From JACPLA01 sp035291905 (GTDB lineage Bacteria; Bacteroidota; Ignavibacteria; UBA10030), in contig DATDRF010000245.1 in NCBI GenBank assembly GCA_035291905.1, positions 1-44,844 of the forward strand: a DNA stretch of 44,844 nucleotides, read 5' to 3'. Below the pieces are notes generated by a model. It was not told the DNA's origin. It made no database searches and was given only the letters and a program-made list of their open reading frames with translations. The position numbers and the translations under genes are program-made. Shown piece by piece: positions 18,523 through 27,387 of the stretch. How positions within the stretch are numbered: position 1 is the stretch's first letter; each line of letters begins with the position of its first letter.

Positions 18523-19451
18523 AATCAAAAGTTGTTATCACCGATTGGGGTTTTCCGTCGCTCGATCCCGAACGCGAGGTCCTCACTCCGCTTGGCGTTG
18601 AGGTTGAAGCATTTCAGTGCAAGACCGAGGACGATGTGGTTCGCGTTGTAGCCGGCGCGGATGTTGTGATGGCTCAGTGGGCTCCCGTGCGGGAAAAGGC
18701 CATCAGCGCAATGGGACGATGCAAGGGAATTGTCCGATACGGCATCGGGCTCGACAATATCGACCTTGATGTTGCAGCGAAAAAGGGGATTCCGGTCCGA
18801 AATGTCCCTGACTACTGTCTTGACGAGGTGGCGGATCACACAATGGCCCTCCTCCTTTCACTGCAGCGGCAGGTGACAAGCGTGTTTCAGCAGGTCAAAG
18901 CGGGTGTTTGGAAGATCACCCCTCCTCTCGCGCTTCTGCCCCTGCGCCAGAGCACGCTGGGTCTTGTGGGATTTGGACGGATTGCCCGGCTCGTCGCCCT
19001 TCGGGCGCGTTCCTTCGGGCTTCGGATTGTCGCGTACGACCCGATGGCAAATCCCTCTGTTTTTGCCGAGACCGGCGTTGGCAGTCTCAGCCTCGAGAGG
19101 GTGCTAGCCGAATCCGATATTGTCAGCCTTCATTGCCCGCTGACCCCTGAAACAAAGCATATCATCAATACCGAGACGCTGAAAAAGATGAAGCCCTCTT
19201 CGCTCTTAGTCAACACAAGCAGGGGAGGGTTGGTGGAGACGGATGCCGTTGTCGAAGCGCTCCGTCGCGGAGATCTTGCCGGTGCGGCGCTTGATGTGTT
19301 CGAACAGGAGCCGTTACCGCAAGACCATCCGTTTCTGACGCTTTCCACTGCAATAGCGACAAGCCATAATGCCTGGTACAGCAGCGCCAGTGTCGGGCAA
19401 TTGCAGCGAAAGGCTGCCCTCGCGGCGCTTGAGCTGCTTCAAAGACCCTGA
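18519..19451 (+). CDS. D-2-hydroxyacid dehydrogenase (SerA/GhrB-like)
   Basis: This NAD(P)-dependent D-2-hydroxyacid dehydrogenase has 310 residues. The Rossmann motif is 'LGLVGFGRIARLV' (G151-x-G153) with D174 closing the second strand ('RIVAYDP'). The catalytic triad is R235 ('NTSRGGLV'), E264 ('FEQEPL') and H283 ('TSHNAWYS'). It lacks the ACT regulatory domain of long SerA forms. It would interconvert a 2-keto acid and a D-2-hydroxy acid, probably the last redox step of this block. ATG 18519 overlaps the upstream stop by ATGA; the longer frame from 18372 is an overlap artefact. Confidence 0.9.
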   Translation: MKSKVVITDWGFPSLDPEREVLTPLGVEVEAFQCKTEDDVVRVVAGADVVMAQWAPVREKAISAMGRCKGIVRYGIGLDNIDLDVAAKKGIPVRNVPDYCLDEVADHTMALLLSLQRQVTSVFQQVKAGVWKITPPLALLPLRQSTLGLVGFGRIARLVALRARSFGLRIVAYDPMANPSVFAETGVGSLSLERVLAESDIVSLHCPLTPETKHIINTETLKKMKPSSLLVNTSRGGLVETDAVVEALRRGDLAGAALDVFEQEPLPQDHPFLTLSTAIATSHNAWYSSASVGQLQRKAALAALELLQRP

Positions 19452-19475
19452 AGATGTGAGAGGAGTATTACGAAA

Positions 19476-21536
19476 ATGAAGTATTACTGGTCTGAAACGA
19501 AAGCGCGCGGCCTCAATGAATTCGATCTGCTGGTCTACCGCTCCAATATCCTCGGTGAAGATCCCTCGGTGACGAACTGGGCAGGAGGAAATACATCGGC
19601 GAAAATGCTTGAAGAAGACTATCGCAAGCAGAAGATCCGGGTCATGCGTGTCAAAAGCAGCGGTACGGATCTCCGCACGATCACCCGCGCGGGACTTCCC
19701 GGCGTCCAACTCGAGCCCGTCCTCGAGCTCCGCTCTCGGAAATCGATGACCGATGAGGAAATGGTGGAATATCTCGCTCACACCGTGGTCGATCTGAATG
19801 CAAAGCGGCCCTCAATCGACGCTCTGATCCACGCCTTCATTGATCGATATCACATTGATCATATGCACCCAGATGCGGTCATCGCTCTGTGTACTGCACG
19901 CGACGGCGAAAAACTCATGAAGCAGATTTATGGAGATTCGGCGGCTTGGGTCCCCTGGCTTCGTCCGGGTTTTGCACTTGCTAAGAAATGCGGTGAGATC
20001 GTAGATCGAAACGACAAGCTGAAGGCGATCCTTCTCGGCAAGCACGGCCTTATCACATGGGGGTCGACTTCGAAGGAATGCTACGATTCAACGCTTTCGG
20101 TCATCGGCGCAGCACAGGAGTACTTCGAAAAAGCCCTCAAGGGAAAGAAGGTTTTCGGCGGACAGGGAACAACGAGTGTGAAAGAAGACCGGCGCCGCGA
20201 GTTGATGACGGCAGCGCTGCCAACAGTGCGCGGGCGGTTGAGCGCGGGCAAAAGGGTCGTTCTTACATTCGATGACTCTTCCGATGTTCTGGAGTTCGTC
20301 AACAGCCGCGGGCTACGCCAGCTGGCGTTGAAAGGAGCGGCGTGTCCTGATCATCTGGTGAGCACGAAACTTTATCCCCTCGTGATGGACGGGAAGACAG
20401 GAGAGAATGCGGAGAGGTTTCCGGGCAGCTTCACTGATCAACTTGACCGATATCGGAAGGCCTATGAGCGTTATTTTCGGAGCCACAGCGACTCCGGCGA
20501 CGTGATGTACGATCCATTTCCGAGAATCATCCTGATCCCTGGGATCGGAATGATCGCGACGGGGAAGGACAAAGCGTCTGCCGATATCACTCGGGACATT
20601 TACCAGAGAACAATTTCAGTGATCAAGAATGCCTCGACGGTAAGCACCTACGTCTCCATGACTCCGGCGGAGGCATTCAGCGTGGAATACTGGAAACTCG
20701 AACAGTACAAGCTTTCTCTCCTTCCTCCGGAAAAGTCGCTTTCGCGTCGGGTGGCACTTGTGACGGGAGCGGCCAGCGGAATAGGGAGGGCGATCGCCCA
20801 ACGGTTCGCGGACGAGGGAGCGCATGTCGTGTTTGCCGACATCAATGCCGACGCAGCACGCAAGGTCGCGGGCGAGATCACTGCGAAGGCAGGAAAGGGT
20901 CGGGCTCTTCCGGTCACGATGGATGTGACGAAAGAGAATGATGTAATCTCGGGATTCGCGCAGACGGTTCTGGCATACGGGGGTGTCGACATCGTGGTTT
21001 CGAATGCCGGCATTTCATCGGCGAATGCGATTCAGGACACAACGGTCGAACAATATCAACGACAAATGGATATCCTTGTCCGCGGGTACTTTCTGGTCGC
21101 GAGGGAAGGTTTCCGATCAATGCTCAAGCAGGGGATCGGCGGGTCGATCATCTTTATCGCATCGAAGAATGCCCTTGCCAGTGGCAAGAACGCCAGCGTT
21201 TACAGTGCCGCAAAGGCCGCCGAGCTTCATTTTGCGCGCTGCCTTGCAGAAGAGGGCGGAGCCCGCAAGATCAGGGTCAACAGCGTCTGCCCGGATGCCG
21301 TGCTCCAGGGGTCGTCCATCTGGAACAGCGGCTGGCGGAAAGAACGGGCTCTTGCATACGGAATTGCCCCGGACCAGCTCGAGGAGTTTTATCGAAATCG
21401 GACGCTGCTGAAAGAGAGCGTGTATCCGGCAGATATTGCAGAAGCGGCCCTGTTCTTTGCGACCGACCGTTCGGCGAAGACAACCGGCGGCGTACTGACC
21501 GTCGACGGCGGGATTGCTGCGGGTTTCGTCCGATAA
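19476..21536 (+). CDS. rhaEW: Bifunctional rhamnulose-1-phosphate aldolase / lactaldehyde-type short-chain dehydrogenase
   Basis: This 686-residue fusion has the usual length of the family. Residues ~15-400 are a class II aldolase domain: H129-x-H131 in 'DHMHPDAVIALC' and H190 in 'LGKHGLITWG' are the expected zinc ligands. Residues ~424-686 are an SDR: TGAASGIG at 430-437, SNAG at 509-512, Y576-x-x-x-K580 in 'SVYSAAKAAE', and a 'LTVDGG' ending. Family members split L-rhamnulose-1-phosphate to DHAP plus L-lactaldehyde and oxidise the latter to L-lactate. It opens the rhamnose set (kinase, isomerase, LarA), which supports that role. Related sugar-phosphate substrates are possible. A GAGGAG-type ribosome site precedes ATG 19476 by about 11 nt. 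Confidence 0.88.
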   Translation: MKYYWSETKARGLNEFDLLVYRSNILGEDPSVTNWAGGNTSAKMLEEDYRKQKIRVMRVKSSGTDLRTITRAGLPGVQLEPVLELRSRKSMTDEEMVEYLAHTVVDLNAKRPSIDALIHAFIDRYHIDHMHPDAVIALCTARDGEKLMKQIYGDSAAWVPWLRPGFALAKKCGEIVDRNDKLKAILLGKHGLITWGSTSKECYDSTLSVIGAAQEYFEKALKGKKVFGGQGTTSVKEDRRRELMTAALPTVRGRLSAGKRVVLTFDDSSDVLEFVNSRGLRQLALKGAACPDHLVSTKLYPLVMDGKTGENAERFPGSFTDQLDRYRKAYERYFRSHSDSGDVMYDPFPRIILIPGIGMIATGKDKASADITRDIYQRTISVIKNASTVSTYVSMTPAEAFSVEYWKLEQYKLSLLPPEKSLSRRVALVTGAASGIGRAIAQRFADEGAHVVFADINADAARKVAGEITAKAGKGRALPVTMDVTKENDVISGFAQTVLAYGGVDIVVSNAGISSANAIQDTTVEQYQRQMDILVRGYFLVAREGFRSMLKQGIGGSIIFIASKNALASGKNASVYSAAKAAELHFARCLAEEGGARKIRVNSVCPDAVLQGSSIWNSGWRKERALAYGIAPDQLEEFYRNRTLLKESVYPADIAEAALFFATDRSAKTTGGVLTVDGGIAAGFVR

Positions 21537-21561
21537 GGGACTATTTCAAGACAGGATTTTC

Positions 21562-23028
21562 ATGAGCCTTCTGGGCATCGACGTCGGAACAACCGGCTGC
21601 AAGGTGATCGCCTTCAACGACCATGGGCGGCCGATCGCCCGGGCTGCCGCTGAATATCAACTCGAATTTCCGCGTCCGGGCTGGATTGAACTGGATCCCA
21701 ATGTTGTCTGGCAGAGACTCGCAAAAAGCATCCGGGCTGTTGCCGCACGTACACGGCGAGACCCCATCAAGGCCATCGCTATCTCCGCACAGGGAGAAGC
21801 GTTTCTCCCTGTCGACCGGAAAGGCGATCCGCTTTCGAACAGCATCGTCACATTCGATTCCCGCGCAAGCCGTAATGTCGAATGGTGGGAACGCAGGATG
21901 GGGAGAATGAAGATCTTTCGGACCACAGGGATGCCGCTGAGTGCGATGGGGACGCTGCCGAAGCTCCAATGGCTTCTCAAGAACAAGAAAAGCGCCCGAT
22001 CTGCGAAATATTTCCTTTGCTATCATGATTTCGTTGTCATGAAACTGGGACTTCAGCCGGTGATCGATTATTCGTTGGCAGCCCGCACGATGATGTTCGA
22101 TGTTCGTTCGCTCGCGTGGTCCGATCCCATACTGGCGGCTCTGAGGGTTGACCGCGAACAACTTGCGCAGCCGGTGGCGTCAGGATCCGTCATTGGCAGA
22201 ATCTCTTCTGCGGCTGCTCAGAAGCTGGGCCTACCGAGGGACGCCGTGGTGGTGGCGGGAGGGCACGACCAGCCGTGTGCGGCACTTGGTGCGGGCGCCA
22301 TGCGATCCGGTGAAGCTGCATATTCGGTAGGCACCGTTGAATGCATCACCCCGGTCTTCGATCATCCTGTCAGCTCTGCCCTGATGATGCGCAATAATCT
22401 CTGCTCGTATCCTCATGTTGTGCCGGGTAAGTTCGTTTCGCTGGCATTCAACTTCACGGGTGGCTCGCTTTTGAAATGGTATCGCGACACGTTCGGGGGG
22501 ACGTACGACTCTCTTGTGCAGGCGAGTGCGAAGAAACCGACGAAGCTGCTTGTTCTTCCTCATTTTACGATGACAGGGACTCCCCTGATGGAGGTACGCT
22601 CAAAGGGAGTTATCGCGGGACTGCAGCTCTCGACATCAAAGGGAGAGGTCACCCGTTCGTTACTGGAGGGGGTTACGTACGAGATGAGACACAATGTTGA
22701 ATTGCTCGAACGCTCGGGAATCGCCGTCAAACGATTCCGGGCGGTTGGCGGTGGATCAAAGTCGCGCATCTGGATGCAAATCAAGGCCGACATCATGAAC
22801 CGCCCCATCGAAGTCATGGAGGTGACTGAAGCAGGATGCCTGGGTGCAGCGATGCTTGCGGGCGTCGCGACAAGAACGTACGGTTCCGTCGATGAGGCAA
22901 CCCGGACAGCCGTCAGAAGTGCCAGGGTGTACGAACCGAACAGCAGATCAAGCAGGTACTACGCCGAACGATACGAATTGTATTCACGCTTGTATCCGTC
23001 TCTTGCGCCGCTCCTGCACGTGATGTAG
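21562..23028 (+). CDS. FGGY-family carbohydrate kinase (probable rhamnulokinase role)
   Basis: The 488-residue kinase has the N-terminal phosphate loop 'LLGIDVGTTGCKVIAF' and the catalytic D236 in 'VAGGHDQPCAALGAGA'. The second-domain adenosine-binding segment is 'FRAVGGGSKSRIWMQIKADI'. By overall look it is nearer the xylulokinase-like COG1070 group than E. coli RhaB. Its position between the rhamnulose-1-phosphate aldolase fusion and a RhaI-type isomerase makes L-rhamnulose the best candidate substrate. ATG 21562 has AGGA 5 nt upstream; the longer frame from 21514 overlaps the aldolase gene. Confidence 0.9.
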   Translation: MSLLGIDVGTTGCKVIAFNDHGRPIARAAAEYQLEFPRPGWIELDPNVVWQRLAKSIRAVAARTRRDPIKAIAISAQGEAFLPVDRKGDPLSNSIVTFDSRASRNVEWWERRMGRMKIFRTTGMPLSAMGTLPKLQWLLKNKKSARSAKYFLCYHDFVVMKLGLQPVIDYSLAARTMMFDVRSLAWSDPILAALRVDREQLAQPVASGSVIGRISSAAAQKLGLPRDAVVVAGGHDQPCAALGAGAMRSGEAAYSVGTVECITPVFDHPVSSALMMRNNLCSYPHVVPGKFVSLAFNFTGGSLLKWYRDTFGGTYDSLVQASAKKPTKLLVLPHFTMTGTPLMEVRSKGVIAGLQLSTSKGEVTRSLLEGVTYEMRHNVELLERSGIAVKRFRAVGGGSKSRIWMQIKADIMNRPIEVMEVTEAGCLGAAMLAGVATRTYGSVDEATRTAVRSARVYEPNSRSSRYYAERYELYSRLYPSLAPLLHVM

Positions 23029-23072
23029 ATGACAATTGAGGCAGACCAATCCTCACGAAGTGGAAATCACAG

Positions 23073-24371
23073 ATGAAAGAAACAGGATTTCGCATCGATG
23101 ATGCATTCGTTCAAAGGGAAAACGACAAAGCCGCGTCTCTTGTCAAAAGAGACTATGACGCGCTCAGCGAACGCCTCGAACGGCGAGGCATTGCCATCGA
23201 CACAATAGCCGAACAGGTTAGGAGGTTCGAGGTTGCGATCCCATCCTGGGGGGTTGGGACGGGAGGGACACGATTTGCCAGATTTCCGGGAGTCGGGGAG
23301 CCGCGGACAATCTCCGAGAAGCTTGTCGATTGCGCCACGATCCACCAATTGACCAGAACGACACCGCGGGTGTCGCTCCATATTCCCTGGGATATCCCGG
23401 GGGATGTCAAAGAATTTCTCTCGCTGGCTCGGCATCTGGGAATAGGGTTCGATGCGATGAATTCGAACACGTTTCAGGATCAACCGGGGCAAGGTGTCAG
23501 CTACAAGTTCGGGAGTCTTACGCACACCGATCCCGCAGTCCGTAAGGCTGCGGTTGACCATAATAAAGAATGCATTGAAATAGGAAAGAAGCTGGGGTCC
23601 AGCGCATTGACGGTGTGGATCGGCGATGGCGGAAATTTCCCCGGCCAGATCGATTTTCGTGCGTCCTTTCAGCGATATCTTGAGAGCGTCAGGGCGATCT
23701 ACGGCGCACTTCCGTCGGACTGGAGGCTCTTTATAGAGTACAAGCCATATGAGCCTTCATTCTACTCGACTGTCATCAATGATTGGGGGACGGCATACTT
23801 TGCGGCGACCCAGCTTGGGCCGCAGGCGCTGTGCCTGGTCGACCTCGGCCATCATGCCCCCAATGTGAATATCGAGCTTATCGTCGCGCGGCTGATCCAG
23901 AGCGGAAAACTGGGCGGGTTTCACTTTAATGACAGCAAGTATGGAGATGATGATCTTGATGCGGGGAGCATCAAGCCGTTCCAGTTGTTCCTGATCTTCT
24001 GCGAGCTGGTCGGAGGTGCGGCCGACGTCCCGGGTTTTTCGCCGGCATTCATGATCGACCAGAGTCATAATGTTACCGATCCCATAGAGTCGCTCATGGT
24101 TTCAGCCGAGGAGCTTCAGAGGGGATATGCACAGGCACTCCTGGTTGACCGGGCAGTATTACGGGAATTCCAAACCAACAACGATGCGGTGATGTCGCTC
24201 AGGACTCTGAAGGAGGCATTTACGACCGACGTTACGCCAATCCTTCAGAAAGTACGACTGAAGGCAGGCGGGGCAATCGACCCCGTTTCTGTGTACAGGG
24301 CGAGCGGATACCGGAAAGCAAAACAGAAAGAGCGGCCCGAAATAGAGGGATCAAAGTCAGGGATCGTTTGA
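23073..24371 (+). CDS. rhaI: L-rhamnose isomerase, RhaI type
   Basis: This 432-residue TIM-barrel isomerase is of the rhizobial/Bacteroidota RhaI type rather than E. coli RhaA. Typical segments are 'IPSWGVGTGGTRFARFPG', 'HIPWDIPGDVKEFL', 'GFDAMNSNTFQDQPGQ', 'WIGDGGNFPGQIDF' and 'LVDLGHHAPNVNIE'. 'GGFHFNDSKYGDDDLDAGS' follows, and acidic and histidine residues in these segments supply the divalent metal site. It converts L-rhamnose to L-rhamnulose for the kinase upstream. The stop codon is 1 nt before the LarA start, so these two are translationally close. Some RhaI-type enzymes also act on other deoxy sugars or ketoses. Confidence 0.92.
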   Translation: MKETGFRIDDAFVQRENDKAASLVKRDYDALSERLERRGIAIDTIAEQVRRFEVAIPSWGVGTGGTRFARFPGVGEPRTISEKLVDCATIHQLTRTTPRVSLHIPWDIPGDVKEFLSLARHLGIGFDAMNSNTFQDQPGQGVSYKFGSLTHTDPAVRKAAVDHNKECIEIGKKLGSSALTVWIGDGGNFPGQIDFRASFQRYLESVRAIYGALPSDWRLFIEYKPYEPSFYSTVINDWGTAYFAATQLGPQALCLVDLGHHAPNVNIELIVARLIQSGKLGGFHFNDSKYGDDDLDAGSIKPFQLFLIFCELVGGAADVPGFSPAFMIDQSHNVTDPIESLMVSAEELQRGYAQALLVDRAVLREFQTNNDAVMSLRTLKEAFTTDVTPILQKVRLKAGGAIDPVSVYRASGYRKAKQKERPEIEGSKSGIV

Positions 24372-24372
24372 A

Positions 24373-25644
24373 ATGAAAATTCATCTGGCATATGGGAAGA
24401 ACGGCCTCGATGTCGTAGTTCCGGACGGCAATCTCCTGAAAGTGTTGACGATGGAAGGAGCAGAGCCGCTTCCTGACCCACATGCGGCGTTGGTGACGAG
24501 TCTGGAGCATCCGATCGAGTCAGTTTCGCTCAGACAACGCGCCCGGGGGGTGAGGAACGCGTGTATCGTGATCTGTGATATCACCAGGCCTGTTCCGAAC
24601 AAGATCGTTCTTCCTCCTCTTTTGTCACTGCTCGAGCAAGAGGGAATATCGGGTGACAAGATTACCATTCTTGTTGCAACGGGGTTGCATCGTCCCAGCA
24701 GTGATGCCGAGTTGGACCACTTGGTCGGCAAAGAGATCATTCAGCGGTACAGGGTGGTGGATCATCACGCCCGTGTGGTGGCGGAGCACCGGAACAAAGG
24801 GACGACCAAACGCGGAACTCCGGTCTGGATCGATGCCCGATATTGCGACGCGGACCTGAAGATCACGGCGGGATTCATCGAGCCGCATTTGATGGCGGGA
24901 TTCTCCGGGGGGAGGAAGATGATTGCCCCGGGTTGTGCGGGAGAAGAGACCATCAAAGCTCTCCATAGTCCCCAATTCCTTGAGGACCCGCGATGCAGCG
25001 AAGGGAACATTGATGACAACCCTCTGCATCACGAGTTGATGGAAATTGCGGGGATGACAGGGCATGATTTTATGGTTGATGTGGCTCTGGACGAGGGGGG
25101 GAGAATCACGGGGGTTTTTGCGGGCCACCCGCAACGGGCACATGAAGCGGGAGTGAAACACGTCAGGAAGGCGGTTCGATCGACTCTGGACAAGGCGGCC
25201 GACATTGTGATCACGACGGCAGCCGGTTTTCCCCTGGACCTGACCTACTATCAGGCGATCAAAGGAATGACCGCCGCTCTCCCGATTGTCAAGCCGGGCG
25301 GAACATTGATCCTTGCGGCCGAGTGTGCAGAAGGGCTGGGTAGCAGAGAATTCACCGGGATGGCGACCACGTTTTCCTCTGCCGGGGAATTCAGGGAGAG
25401 GATATTATCGAATCCCGTCATCATCGATCAATGGCAGCTTGAAGAATGCGCCAAGGCGGCGACGCATGCCGAGGTTATCCTCGTTGCAGGAGGGATCAAA
25501 CCTGCCGAACGAAAGCGGTTGTTTATCTCGACGGCGGAAAGTGTGGAAGAGGCGTTGGAGCGGGGGCTGCGGAAGCAAGGAAAAAATGCCGCGGTAGCGG
25601 TGATCCCAAAAGGGCCTTACACGCTTGTGGGGATTGGGCAATGA
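24373..25644 (+). CDS. larA: LarA-family nickel-pincer racemase/epimerase
   Basis: The 423-residue protein follows LarA closely. It has 'VICDITRPVPNK' (D69, R72), 'LVATGLHRP' (H106), 'FIEPHLMAGFSGGRKMIAPG' (H172, K182) and 'ALHSPQFL' (H198). These match the histidines and the lysine that hold the nickel-pincer nucleotide in lactate racemase. The family also includes racemases/epimerases for other 2-hydroxy acids and sugar acids. Being 1 nt after rhaI suggests it inverts L-lactate made from L-lactaldehyde, or a related 2-hydroxy acid. Cofactor-making LarB, LarC and LarE are not in the window and must lie elsewhere if the enzyme is active. Confidence 0.88.
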   Translation: MKIHLAYGKNGLDVVVPDGNLLKVLTMEGAEPLPDPHAALVTSLEHPIESVSLRQRARGVRNACIVICDITRPVPNKIVLPPLLSLLEQEGISGDKITILVATGLHRPSSDAELDHLVGKEIIQRYRVVDHHARVVAEHRNKGTTKRGTPVWIDARYCDADLKITAGFIEPHLMAGFSGGRKMIAPGCAGEETIKALHSPQFLEDPRCSEGNIDDNPLHHELMEIAGMTGHDFMVDVALDEGGRITGVFAGHPQRAHEAGVKHVRKAVRSTLDKAADIVITTAAGFPLDLTYYQAIKGMTAALPIVKPGGTLILAAECAEGLGSREFTGMATTFSSAGEFRERILSNPVIIDQWQLEECAKAATHAEVILVAGGIKPAERKRLFISTAESVEEALERGLRKQGKNAAVAVIPKGPYTLVGIGQ

Positions 25645-25659
25645 GGAGGGGTTTGTACC

Positions 25660-25688
25660 TTGACAAAGCACCGAATTCGCTGTATAAT
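25660..25688 (+). promoter_or_regulatory. Consensus sigma-70-type promoter upstream of the IclR gene
   Basis: TTGACA at 25660-25665 and TATAAT at 25683-25688 are both perfect matches, separated by exactly 17 nt. They lie in the 87-bp gap between larA and the IclR gene, the largest gap inside the catabolic block. Transcription would start near 25695, giving a leader of about 37 nt. It is the one clear promoter I found in the block. Confidence 0.75.
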
Positions 25689-25700
25689 TTACAGTAATTA
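25685..25700 (+). promoter_or_regulatory. Candidate operator TAATT-N6-AATTA over the -10 box
   Basis: A short AT-rich inverted repeat overlaps the -10 hexamer and the predicted start site just upstream of the IclR gene. IclR proteins commonly regulate their own promoters, so autoregulation is a reasonable guess. The element is short, and AT-rich half-sites near a promoter can occur by chance. Confidence 0.3.
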
Positions 25701-25731
25701 AACATCATTCTATTAGCAAAACAGGCACCTT

Positions 25732-26526
25732 ATGGCTGTCGATTACACTGTCCCTGCAATCGATCGTGCTGTTCGCCTGCTCGAAATCCTCTCCCTCTCT
25801 CCCCGGGGAATGTCCCTCGCGCGGCTTGCCGAAGAGCTCGATGTCCCCAAGAGCACGCTGTTTCGCATCCTGTACACGCTTCAGGAACATGCCGTTGTGG
25901 TCGAAGACCGTGAACGGAAGCTCTTCTCCCTGGGTATGAAAGCGCTCGAGTGGGGCCATGCTGCTCTTTCCAAGATCGACCTGAAAACCATTGCCCACCC
26001 GAACCTCCAGAAGCTGGCGCATGAAACCAGAGAGAGTTTCTACCTTGCGGTCCTCGACGAGGGCGTTGTGGTTCTGATCGACCACGTCGATACGCCGGAA
26101 GTATGGAAGATGGTGACGCGGCTTGGAACGCGTTCTCCCGTTCACTGTACTGCGACCGGCCTCATCCTGATCGCCGAACTTGAAAACAGCCAGGTCGAGG
26201 CCATCATTGCCCGTAATCCTCTCAAGAAATTCGCCCCGACAACGATCACCACGCCGGCGAAACTGAAGAAGCGCCTGAAACAGGTCTCGCGCGACGGATA
26301 TTCCATTGTTGACGGGGAGTACAAGGCCGACCTTTGCGCCATTGCCGTTCCGATTCGGGATCACACAGGAACGATCATCGCATCGCTGATGACAGCTATT
26401 TATTCCGCGCATTATCGAAAAAACAAGAAATACGGGTTGGAGCTGGTGGAAGCGCTGGAGCGGGAGGCGTCAGCCATTTCAAACCGTCTCGGATACAACG
26501 AAGGGAGCCCTCGTCAGGCTGTATGA
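25732..26526 (+). CDS. IclR-family transcriptional regulator
   Basis: The 264-residue regulator has an N-terminal winged helix-turn-helix at about residues 8-60 ('AIDRAVRLLEILSLSPRG' then 'LAEELDVPKSTLFRILYTLQ'). An IclR effector domain follows, with 'SFYLAVLDEGVVVLIDHVD', 'PVHCTATGLILIA' and 'VDGEYKADLCAIAVPIRD'. IclR proteins bind small metabolites, often sugar acids or aromatic acids, and control adjacent catabolic operons. This is the only transcription factor in the window, so it is the main candidate regulator of the flanking genes. It has its own consensus-type promoter at 25660-25688. Confidence 0.93.
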   Translation: MAVDYTVPAIDRAVRLLEILSLSPRGMSLARLAEELDVPKSTLFRILYTLQEHAVVVEDRERKLFSLGMKALEWGHAALSKIDLKTIAHPNLQKLAHETRESFYLAVLDEGVVVLIDHVDTPEVWKMVTRLGTRSPVHCTATGLILIAELENSQVEAIIARNPLKKFAPTTITTPAKLKKRLKQVSRDGYSIVDGEYKADLCAIAVPIRDHTGTIIASLMTAIYSAHYRKNKKYGLELVEALEREASAISNRLGYNEGSPRQAV

Positions 26527-26563
26527 AGGCGGGTTCCCGTGACACGACAATCAGGATCTTACC

Positions 26564-27385
26564 ATGCCTCCCATCTCCCTCGGCATCGTTAGTGACGAGA
26601 TTTCCCGGGATTTCAGTGAAGCGTTGAAGTACGCCCTTGAATGGAAGATCTCTCTTTTTGAGCTGCGATGCCTCAAGACAGGCCGACTCCCGAATATCGA
26701 TAAGGCTGAATTCAAGGAAGTTCTCGAACTTGTCGATCGCCACCGGGTGTTCGTAACCGCCCTCTCTCCCGGAATTTTCAAGCACCCGCTTTCAAAGAAG
26801 AAGGAACTTGAATCGGAACTCAAGGAGGACCTTCCGCGGACCATCGAAATGGCGCACAAGCTGCATGCACCTCTTATCATCGTCTTTGGATTTCAACGGC
26901 AACAGGATGACCGGCCCGAGTATTATCAGGATGCGGTGCAGCTCATGAAACGTGCGGCTTCCGGGGCAAAAGACGGAGGAATACGGCTGGCAATTGAAAA
27001 CGAACCGGGATTCTGGTGCGATTCGGGAGCCAACACAGCGTCCTTTCTGAAAGATGTCGGATCGCCGGCTCTTGGGGCGAATTGGGATCCGTGCAACGGA
27101 TATGGTACGAACGAGCGTCCATATCCCGAGGGATACCGCGCCGTCAAGGAACACATTTTCAACGTCCACGCCAAGGATACGTTGGAAGGGTCGTTGATCC
27201 GGTGCGTGCCCGTGGGGAAGGGAGCAATCGATTGGAAAGGTCAGATGCGGTCCTTGATGGAAGACCGCCTCGTTAGTCACATAACGATAGAAACACATTG
27301 TCTCCCCCTTATCGAGAATTCAAAAGAGAATATTGAAACCCTGCGTTCCTACATGCGGGAATTCGCAGAGAAAGAGAGATCATAG
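26564..27385 (+). CDS. Sugar isomerase/epimerase-like TIM barrel (xylose-isomerase-like fold)
   Basis: The 273-residue single-domain barrel of the AP_endonuc_2 family has candidate metal ligands in the expected order. These are E146 in 'LAIENEPGFW', D170 in 'GANWDPCNGY', a histidine in 'IFNVHAKD' and an acidic residue in 'ITIETHCLP'. Relatives isomerise or epimerise sugars and cyclitols, and some cleave keto-glycosides. There is no signal peptide. It follows the IclR gene and is 2 nt from a Tat-exported glycosidase-like gene; a Gfo/Idh/MocA dehydrogenase lies 5 genes on. That combination is common in glycoside and inositol catabolism. The reaction is not determined. Confidence 0.8.
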   Translation: MPPISLGIVSDEISRDFSEALKYALEWKISLFELRCLKTGRLPNIDKAEFKEVLELVDRHRVFVTALSPGIFKHPLSKKKELESELKEDLPRTIEMAHKLHAPLIIVFGFQRQQDDRPEYYQDAVQLMKRAASGAKDGGIRLAIENEPGFWCDSGANTASFLKDVGSPALGANWDPCNGYGTNERPYPEGYRAVKEHIFNVHAKDTLEGSLIRCVPVGKGAIDWKGQMRSLMEDRLVSHITIETHCLPLIENSKENIETLRSYMREFAEKERS

Positions 27386-27387
27386 GT

